DNA from: Actinomycetota bacterium
Lineage (GTDB): Bacteria > Actinomycetota > Actinomycetes > Propionibacteriales > Propionibacteriaceae
Direction: 5' to 3'
DNA length: 8,237 bases
Assembly (NCBI GenBank): GCA_016213595.1
Contig: JACRAA010000230.1
Location: forward strand, 1-8,237
The stretch's first letter is position 1. Each line of letters begins with the position of its first letter. This document shows positions 1-4,294 of this stretch, piece by piece. Under the pieces are notes generated by a model. It was not told the origin of the DNA and made no database searches. It saw only the letters and a program-made list of their open reading frames with translations. The position numbers and the translations under genes are program-made.

Positions 1-155
1 CTCACGGCGTCGATATGGGGAGGCTAACCCGCGCTTCTCGGGTCCGGCAAGGGCTTTCCCGACATGGTCTTGCCTGCTGGAAGTCGGTCACGACCCGTCG
101 CCAATCCCGCTCCCACATGACAGGGTGAGGTCAGCGCTCGCGCCGTCGCGGGCCG
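1..155. other. Leader region upstream of the Tat-secreted protein gene
   Basis: I see no complete gene here. The first nine codons in frame 1 read LTASIWGG followed by TAA (25-27), which could be the tail of a gene entering from the left but is too short to support. Just after that stop lie two small inverted repeats: ACCCG/CGGGT (27-31 with 39-43) and GGCAAG/CTTGCC (46-51 with 69-74). They could be a weak terminator for an upstream gene. No convincing -35/-10 pair is visible before the secreted-protein gene. Confidence 0.3.
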
Positions 156-162
156 AGAGGAG
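156..162 (+). promoter_or_regulatory. Ribosome binding site of the Tat-secreted protein gene
   Basis: AGAGGAG, followed by six bases to the ATG at 169. This is a good Shine-Dalgarno match and fixes the start, which also places the twin-arginine signal at the very N-terminus of the protein. Confidence 0.75.
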
Positions 163-168
163 ACCCCC

Positions 169-1497
169 ATGCCCACTCATGCCAGTCGTCGTGCGGTGCT
201 GTCCGGAGCCCTCGCCGGCGGGGCACTCGCGGTCCTGCCGACGGTCGCTCAGGCCGACACCCCCGCGCGCCGCTCCTCGGTCGCCCAGGCTGTCGAGTTC
301 CTCGACACGATGAGCAGTGCCTATCCGGCGTCGGGAACGCCGACACTGCCGCAGAGCTACGCCGACGAGCTGGGGCTGTTCTCGACCAGCTTCGTCTACG
401 ACGCGGCCCTGGCCGTGTGTGCGGCTCTGGCCGCGGGCCGTACAGCCGTGGCGCGCCGAATCGGCGACGGGCTGCTGTTCGCCCAGGGCCACGACCCCGT
501 GTACCACGACGGCCGGTTGCGTCAGGCCTACAACGTGGGGCCGTACGTCTTCTACGACGGCAACCCCAGTCCGTACGGACTCGTGCTGCCCGACGGCACC
601 GCGAACATCGGCTGGCAGTTCGGCTTCCTCGGCACGGCGGTGGGCGACATGGCGTGGCCCGGCATCGCACTCGTCAGGCTGTACGCAGCGACCGGCGACC
701 ACCGGTACCTCGAAGGTGCGCGCGCCATCGCCACCTGGATCACCACGCGGGCAGTCAACCCGGGCGCCCTTGGCGGCTTCCGGTTCGGGACGAACGCGGC
801 GGATGTCGCGATCCCGAACGTCTCCACGGAGCACAACATCGACTGCGTCGCGTTCTTCACGATGATGGACGCGGTGGACACGGCCGACTGGTCGGCTGCT
901 GCGGGTCGCGCCCGTGCCCTGCTGGAGCGGATGTGGCAGGGGGAGTTCTTCTGGACCGGGTCCAACGACGGCTCGACGGTCAACAAGTCCCCGATACCCC
1001 TGGACGTCCAGACGTGGAGCTGGCTCGCGATGCTCGACGAGCGGTACCTGCAGGCACCTCTGTGGGCGGCTGACCACCTGTGGACCACCGACGAGGCCGG
1101 CCAGCCGCACAGCCAGCTTCCTGCGGGCACCTCCCTGAGCGGCGTGACGTTCTCGTCGGCGAGCCTGACTTCGACCGCCGCGTACAACGGGATCACCGTC
1201 AACCCGCAGGGCGTGTGGTGCGAGGGCAGCTCGCAGCTCGCCTGCGCTCTGCAGCAGGGGGCCGCCCATCGTGAGAGTGGCAGGGCACGCGTGCTGCTGT
1301 CAGAGCTCGCCAAAGCACAGCAGCTGCTCGGCCACGGCCAGCACGTCGGCGGCAAGGCCCTGGATGTGGGCGGCCTCGTCGCAGCGACGAGCCTGATCGA
1401 CACCGGGTTCGGCTTCGGCTACTTCCAGGTCCAGCACGTCGGCGCCACCTCCTGGTACGTGATGGCCGCGCTGCGCCACAACCCCCTGCGCCTCTGA
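169..1497 (+). CDS. Tat-exported six-hairpin glycosidase-like protein, substrate unknown
   Basis: The 442-residue product starts with a clear Tat signal: SRRAVL (residues 6-11), a hydrophobic Ala/Gly/Leu stretch to about residue 27, and a likely signal peptidase site AQA|D after Ala29. The mature part is helix-rich and has landmarks I associate with (alpha/alpha)6-toroid glycosidase-like proteins: GDMAWPGIALVRLYAATGD (residues 159-177), STEHNID (219-225), PLDVQTW (277-283) and VWCEG (349-353). Glu221 and Glu352 are candidate active-site acids, but this is inferred from motif position. It probably acts outside the membrane on a polysaccharide, or is a non-catalytic relative; I cannot name a substrate. 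The AGAGGAG site fixes the ATG start. The gene appears monocistronic, with a small hairpin and then a long palindrome shortly after its stop. Codon use is strongly GC3-biased and typical of the window. Superfamily is fairly sure, function is not. Confidence 0.8.
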   Translation: MPTHASRRAVLSGALAGGALAVLPTVAQADTPARRSSVAQAVEFLDTMSSAYPASGTPTLPQSYADELGLFSTSFVYDAALAVCAALAAGRTAVARRIGDGLLFAQGHDPVYHDGRLRQAYNVGPYVFYDGNPSPYGLVLPDGTANIGWQFGFLGTAVGDMAWPGIALVRLYAATGDHRYLEGARAIATWITTRAVNPGALGGFRFGTNAADVAIPNVSTEHNIDCVAFFTMMDAVDTADWSAAAGRARALLERMWQGEFFWTGSNDGSTVNKSPIPLDVQTWSWLAMLDERYLQAPLWAADHLWTTDEAGQPHSQLPAGTSLSGVTFSSASLTSTAAYNGITVNPQGVWCEGSSQLACALQQGAAHRESGRARVLLSELAKAQQLLGHGQHVGGKALDVGGLVAATSLIDTGFGFGYFQVQHVGATSWYVMAALRHNPLRL

Positions 1498-1503
1498 CCC
1501 GGG

Positions 1504-1520
1504 GGGACGCCGTCCGTCCC
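1504..1520 (+). terminator. Small hairpin after the Tat-secreted protein gene
   Basis: GGGACG (1504-1509) pairs perfectly with CGTCCC (1515-1520) across a five-base loop, starting seven bases after the stop codon. There is no T-run, and the 88-bp palindrome begins six bases further on, so the hairpin may be only a helper for that larger structure. Confidence 0.3.
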
Positions 1521-1525
1521 ATGTC

Positions 1526-1613
1526 GGTTCACCATGTTAAGTGGGTGAATGGGATGTTCTCATGGCAGATCTGCCATGAGAACATCCCACTTAGCGGGAT
1601 AACGTGGTGAACC
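1526..1613. repeat. 88-bp long palindrome, left copy
   Basis: This is one dyad centred on AGATCT (1567-1572). Outer arms GGTTCACCATGTTA (1526-1539) pair with 1600-1613, with one G-T wobble. The inner 38 bases, 1551-1588, are a perfect palindrome. A loosely paired internal loop (about 1540-1549 with 1590-1599) separates the two stems. It lies 28 nt after the secreted-protein stop and 112 nt before the AbiEi-nuclease ATG. A related copy of exactly the same length lies at 2719-2806. As RNA it would form a very stable hairpin from either strand, so it may end transcription; as DNA it could be a cruciform or a binding site. No flanking target duplication is evident. Confidence 0.85.
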
Positions 1614-1633
1614 TCCAGAGGTGACCCCAAGGG

Positions 1634-1642
1634 TTATCCACA
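1634..1642 (+). promoter_or_regulatory. DnaA-box-like 9-mer TTATCCACA
   Basis: An exact match to the bacterial DnaA-box consensus TTATNCACA, located between the left palindrome and the AbiEi-nuclease gene. A second similar 9-mer follows with a start-to-start spacing of 33 bp. The sequence match is certain, but DnaA binding is only a possibility because one consensus box can occur by chance. Confidence 0.4.
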
Positions 1643-1666
1643 CGCCGTCGCCGGCGGGCGGCCCCT

Positions 1667-1675
1667 TTGTCAACA
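1667..1675 (+). promoter_or_regulatory. DnaA-box-like 9-mer TTGTCAACA (one mismatch)
   Basis: It differs by one base from TTGTCCACA, the DnaA-box form favoured in high-GC actinomycetes, and has the same orientation as the exact box at 1634. Its TTGTCA could also serve as a -35 element (one mismatch to TTGACA), but no convincing -10 follows at 16-18 bp. Confidence 0.25.
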
Positions 1676-1725
1676 GGTGGTCAGGAGCATGACGAGATCA
1701 AGGCCCGGGTGCGCATGGTCTTGTC

Positions 1726-2667
1726 ATGGATCAGATCAGGCTGCTGGCAGAGTCGCGCGGCTTCTTCACTCGCGCCGAGGCTCTCGACTCAGGAAACAAG
1801 GACCGGGACCTGGTGGCCGGCGTTCGCTCCCGTACGCTGGTGCGATTTCGGCACGGCTACTACACCTTCGATGATCTCTGGAGCTCGCTCGATGCGACGG
1901 CCCAGCATCTGGTCCGTGCACGAGCCGTGCAGAATGCGCTTGGACCCACGGTCGTGCTGAGCCACACCTCGGCTGCCATCGTGCATGGGATCGCAGTGTG
2001 GGGGGCCGACCTTGGCCGCGTACACGTGACGCGGCTGGACCGGGGCGCGGGGCGGGTCGAGGCGGACGTGGTTCATCATGTCGGCGCCGTGGGTACCGAC
2101 ATCATCGAGACCGTGGACGGTCTTCGCTGCTTCGCGGCCGATAGGAGCGTCGTCGAAGCCGCTAGCTGGGCGAGCTCGGAGCAGGCACTCGTCCTGTTCG
2201 ACTCATTCCTGCACCTGGGGCTTGGAGAGCACCGTGATCTGCGGAAGCGCTTCGAGGCCATGTGCTGGTGGCCTCGGATGCGTCACCTTCATCTGCCGAT
2301 ACGAATGGCCGACGCGGGGGCTGATGGACCGGGGGAGTCGCGAGGGCGCTGGCTCTTCAGGGCTTCCGCTCTCCCGGCACCGGTCCTTCAGTACGAAGTG
2401 CAACGCGCGGACGGCACGGTGGCAGGGGTCAGCGACTGGGCCTGGCCGGACCCTGGGCTACTTGGCGAGTTCGATGGCCGACTGAAGTACGGGCGGCTCC
2501 TGAGGCCAGGGGAATCTGCGGCAGATGCCGTCTTCCGGGAGAAACGCCGCGAGGATGAGCTACGGGAGATAACCGGGTGGCCGATGTTCCGGCTGACATG
2601 GTCCGACTACGAGCACCCCGTGCCCACCGCTGCTCGTGTTGCTCGGCTGCTTCGTCGCGCAGCCTGA
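1726..2667 (+). CDS. Solitary AbiEi-type winged-helix / PD-(D/E)XK nuclease fusion protein
   Basis: The 313-residue product resembles actinobacterial proteins annotated as type IV toxin-antitoxin AbiEi-family antitoxin domain. Residues 1-50 form the winged helix (RGFFTRAEAL, then VRFRHGYYTF). SHTSAAIVHGIAVWG (79-93) and VHVTR (99-103) follow the usual pattern of the middle region. The C-terminal part looks like a Vsr/DUF559-type nuclease: ESRGR (204-208), Asp237, then EFDGRLK (248-254), giving candidate catalytic residues Asp237, Glu248/Asp250 and Lys254. No AbiEii nucleotidyltransferase toxin lies next to it, so it does not form a recognisable two-gene AbiE system here. TGA at 1690 closes the frame upstream and no other in-frame start precedes ATG 1726; no good Shine-Dalgarno is seen. 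Codons such as TCA, GGA, ACT and GAT look more frequent than in parE, consistent with later acquisition. The gene sits between two matched palindromes. Fold assignment is fairly sure; DNA binding, cleavage and any defence role are inferred. Confidence 0.8.
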   Translation: MDQIRLLAESRGFFTRAEALDSGNKDRDLVAGVRSRTLVRFRHGYYTFDDLWSSLDATAQHLVRARAVQNALGPTVVLSHTSAAIVHGIAVWGADLGRVHVTRLDRGAGRVEADVVHHVGAVGTDIIETVDGLRCFAADRSVVEAASWASSEQALVLFDSFLHLGLGEHRDLRKRFEAMCWWPRMRHLHLPIRMADAGADGPGESRGRWLFRASALPAPVLQYEVQRADGTVAGVSDWAWPDPGLLGEFDGRLKYGRLLRPGESAADAVFREKRREDELREITGWPMFRLTWSDYEHPVPTAARVARLLRRAA

Positions 2668-2718
2668 GAGCCCCCGCCCGGCTCTGGCCATCGCCGTACT
2701 CGCCCGCCTGCGAGGGTC

Positions 2719-2806
2719 GGTTCACCATGTTATGTGGGCGATTGGTCACTTCTCATGGCCGATCTGCCATGAGAACGTACGATCCGCCTACTTAACATGG
2801 TGAACC
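2719..2806. repeat. 88-bp long palindrome, right copy
   Basis: Same length and design as 1526-1613. Outer arms GGTTCACCATGTTA (2719-2732) pair perfectly with 2793-2806. The core at about 2750-2775 (TTCTCATGGC around a GATC centre) is palindromic except at one position pair. My ungapped comparison gives 67 of 88 identical in direct orientation and 69 of 88 if one copy is inverted. The outer stem is extended by 2734-2740 with 2785-2791. At one position the two copies keep pairing with different bases (T-A at 1546/1593, C-G at 2739/2786), which suggests selection on structure. It lies 51 nt after the nuclease stop, between convergent genes, so it could act as a bidirectional terminator. Confidence 0.85.
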
Positions 2807-2814
2807 GCGCCTGC

Positions 2815-2850
2815 GCCCTCCGCCCGCCGACAGACGACCGGCGGGAGGGC
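2815..2850 (-). terminator. Hairpin terminator of the aldo/keto reductase gene
   Basis: GCCCTC (2815-2820) pairs with GAGGGC (2845-2850), or alternatively CCCGCCG (2823-2829) with CGGCGGG (2839-2845). The two stems share one G and leave a bulge. It begins 13 nt past the reductase stop on the minus strand. There is no T-run, as is common in high-GC actinomycetes, and the 88-bp palindrome follows directly as a second stem-loop. Confidence 0.5.
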
Positions 2851-2863
2851 GAGGGGATGCTGC

Positions 2864-3718
2864 TCAGACGAAGATCGTCGAGTAGTCGTCGACGAGAGCC
2901 AGGTGGGCCGAGGCCTCGGCCACCTCCATGCGGTTGGCCTCGGCGCTGATCGCCTCGTCGAGGAGAGTCGTCTCACCCGCTGTCGCCAGGCCCGCGATGT
3001 ACGGGAAGGTGCCGAGCACCCAGCTCATCGCCGCTCGGATGTCCTCGGGGTCGGTGAACGGCTCGTACCACGTCGCGAGCTCCCGGTCGGCCACCCAGGG
3101 CTTGCGGGCGATGGCCTTGATCGTCCGGAGAGCGACGTCGCGCTCCTGCACGAGCTGGTACAGGATGTCGAAGTTGGCGCGGAACTCGTCGTCCGCCGTG
3201 TACAGGTGGTAGTTCACCGGCGTCAGCACCGAGTCGAAGTCGTGGCGCCGCAGCGCCTCGGCGTGGACGACCGGCGCCTGCTCTGTATGGCCCGTGATGC
3301 CGATGTAGCTGACGATGCCCTCGTCCTTCGCCCGGACGAAGGCTTCGATGGCACCCCCGGGCTCGAAGACCTTGTCGAGCTCCGGGAGGTCGCACACGCC
3401 GTGGACCTGCCACAGGTCGATGTGGTCGGTGTGCAGCAGCTCGAGCGACCGGTTGAGCTCGCGCCATGCGTCGTCCGCCCGGCGCTCGCCCGACTTCGTG
3501 GCGAGGAACACCTGGTCCCGTACGCGTTCGACCGTCGGGCCCATCCGCAGCTCCGCGTCCCCGTACGAAGCGGCTGTGTCGAGGTGGTTGATCCCTGCGT
3601 CCAGGGCCTGCTGCAAGGACGCGTCGGCGACCTCCTGCGTGACGTTGCCCAGGGCGGCCGCTCCGTACACCAGCACGCTCGTCTCGTGGCCGATACGGCC
3701 CAGTCTCCGCTTCTCCAT
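2864..3718 (-). CDS. Aldo/keto reductase
   Basis: This 284-residue protein is a cytoplasmic NAD(P)H-dependent oxidoreductase of the aldo/keto reductase superfamily (TIM barrel), reducing aldehydes or ketones to alcohols. The catalytic tetrad is complete: Asp47 and Tyr52 in NHLDTAASYGDAE, Lys75 in LATKSG and His106 in LWQVHG. TPVNYHLY (about residues 186-193) and RTIKAIARKPW lie on later barrel strands. The length is within the family's usual range, slightly short, without an obvious ferredoxin-like extension. The start is supported by AGAGGA shortly upstream of the ATG. It is a single-gene unit, isolated by a terminator upstream (3790-3823) and hairpins downstream. A 7-bp inverted repeat lies in its likely promoter. 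The substrate cannot be deduced. It converges with the AbiEi-nuclease gene. Confidence 0.9.
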   Translation of the reverse strand: MEKRRLGRIGHETSVLVYGAAALGNVTQEVADASLQQALDAGINHLDTAASYGDAELRMGPTVERVRDQVFLATKSGERRADDAWRELNRSLELLHTDHIDLWQVHGVCDLPELDKVFEPGGAIEAFVRAKDEGIVSYIGITGHTEQAPVVHAEALRRHDFDSVLTPVNYHLYTADDEFRANFDILYQLVQERDVALRTIKAIARKPWVADRELATWYEPFTDPEDIRAAMSWVLGTFPYIAGLATAGETTLLDEAISAEANRMEVAEASAHLALVDDYSTIFV

Positions 3719-3742
3719 GATGCTTCCTCTCGCTCAGCTCGA

Positions 3743-3771
3743 ACGATACGACGGCGAGCTGACGGCTCGCC
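3743..3771 (-). promoter_or_regulatory. Possible promoter and operator of the aldo/keto reductase gene
   Basis: On the minus strand, TATCGT (3743-3748) fits the TANNNT -10 pattern about 24 nt before the ATG. Directly upstream is a perfect 7-bp inverted repeat, GGCGAGC (3753-3759) with GCTCGCC (3765-3771) and a five-base spacer, covering the -35 area. This arrangement is what a repressor-controlled promoter would look like, but no -35 hexamer is recognisable, so the call is tentative. Confidence 0.3.
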
Positions 3772-3789
3772 AGCGATGGAGCAAAGCCA

Positions 3790-3823
3790 CGGCCCCCGGT
3801 CCGCCGAAGCGGGCCAGGGGCCG
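3790..3823 (-). terminator. Strong UUCG-loop terminator after the DUF7455 gene
   Basis: On the minus strand CGGCCCC (3823 to 3817) pairs with GGGGCCG (3796 to 3790). After a U-G wobble, GG pairs with CC, there is one mismatch, and then CCGC pairs with GCGG, closed by a TTCG tetraloop in the very stable C(UUCG)G context. It begins 25 nt past the stop and is followed by the T-containing stretch TGGCTTTGC. This separates the DUF7455 gene from the reductase gene. Confidence 0.7.
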
Positions 3824-3848
3824 GAGGACGTCTAGCGGGGCGAGCGGC

Positions 3849-4043
3849 TCAGCTGATCTTGTCCGTCTCGTCATGAATCTTGAGGGCGACCTGCTTGAGC
3901 TTGTCGGAGTGTACCTTAGCGTGGTGGGCACAGAACAGAAGCTCTCCGCCACCCGCGAACTTCACGCGCAGGTACGCCTGTGCACCGCAGCGGTCGCAGC
4001 GGTCTGCGGCGGTCAGCGACTCGTCGTACAGGGTGGTGCTCAC
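3849..4043 (-). CDS. DUF7455 small zinc-ribbon-like protein
   Basis: This 64-residue protein has the sequence pattern of the actinobacterial DUF7455 family: LTAADRCDRCGAQAYLRV near the start and GGELLFCAHH in the middle. Cys16, Cys19, Cys38 and His41 (or His40) are likely zinc ligands. The C-terminal 20 residues look like a charged helix. Its biochemical role is unknown. It starts with GTG, preceded by a purine-rich GGGGGAAGAGAGG ribosome binding site. It is transcribed divergently from parE across 251 bp and ends in a strong terminator. From memory, this family commonly lies beside parE and a principal sigma factor gene in actinomycetes; only the parE side is visible here. Family assignment is confident, function is not. 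Confidence 0.85.
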   Translation of the reverse strand: MSTTLYDESLTAADRCDRCGAQAYLRVKFAGGGELLFCAHHAKVHSDKLKQVALKIHDETDKIS

Positions 4044-4218
4044 AGTGCCTCTCTTCCCCCAGCCGGTCTGTTGAACTCGGGCTTGCTTCGGGTCATATCC
4101 ATCCTTGCACCGGCCTTGTTACAGCCGATGTATCTAGAGAACGTGCTCACGGAGCGAGTTTGTTCCAATTCCCAGATTTCTATCTTCGCAAACGTGAGTG
4201 TACCCGGCTCAACCTTGT

Positions 4219-4263
4219 CCGGTACGTGGACGCAGGGAGCCTGCTCCAGGCGCGCCGTACCGG
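4219..4263. repeat. Inverted repeat in the parE promoter region
   Basis: CCGGTACG (4219-4226) is matched perfectly by CGTACCGG (4256-4263). Inside is a smaller repeat GCCTG (4239-4243) with CAGGC (4247-4251). The right arm overlaps where a -35 element would be if parE uses the TAGCCT -10 at 4283. It may be an operator or a supercoiling-sensitive stem. Confidence 0.45.
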
Positions 4264-4282
4264 TTTCGCCGGCGCCGCCCAC

Positions 4283-4288
4283 TAGCCT
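4283..4288 (+). promoter_or_regulatory. Candidate -10 for leaderless parE transcription
   Basis: TAGCCT fits the actinobacterial TANNNT -10 pattern and ends six bases before the parE GTG, the spacing expected if transcription begins at or next to the start codon. No Shine-Dalgarno is visible ahead of the GTG, which fits a leaderless message. TAG at 4283-4285 is also the in-frame stop that rules out an earlier start. Confidence 0.4.
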
Positions 4289-4294
4289 CGTCCG

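Larger units (their letters stand above)
4044..4294. other. Divergent intergenic region between DUF7455 gene and parE
   Basis: 251 bp without a credible gene. Its middle (about 4115-4195) is clearly more A/T-rich than the surroundings, as expected for promoters. A weak plus-strand candidate is TTGTTC (4160-4165) and TATCTT (4181-4186), but the 15-bp spacing is short. I could not settle on a minus-strand promoter for the DUF7455 gene. The parE-proximal end holds an inverted repeat (4219-4263) and a TANNNT element (4283-4288). Confidence 0.5.

Noticed and set aside
1..27. C-terminal tail of an upstream gene (frame-1 codons ending at TAA 25-27)
   Set aside because: Eight residues are too few to judge; the hairpins after the stop are suggestive but weak.
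88..1269. 393-residue open frame on the minus strand across the secreted-protein gene
   Set aside because: Its translation is Arg/Gly/Val-rich without recognisable domains. It is a third-position shadow of the well-supported plus-strand gene, which has a signal peptide and family motifs.
1526..1613. CRISPR-like repeat unit together with 2719-2806
   Set aside because: There are only two copies, 1.1 kb apart with a gene between them, and no short regular spacers or cas genes.
1634..1675. Chromosomal replication origin
   Set aside because: One exact and one near DnaA box without an A/T-rich unwinding region, a box cluster, or dnaA/dnaN/gyrB neighbours. The topoisomerase genes here are parE/parC, not the gyrB/gyrA usually found at oriC.
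1689..1691. ATG at 1689, preceded by AGGAG, as the start of the AbiEi-nuclease gene
   Set aside because: It is not in frame with the protein starting at 1726, and the nuclease frame has a TGA at 1690-1692. The frame from 1689 soon loses any family resemblance.
2903..3835. 310-residue plus-strand frame opposite the aldo/keto reductase
   Set aside because: The minus-strand protein has a complete catalytic tetrad and family length; the plus-strand frame also runs through the terminator and has no family features.
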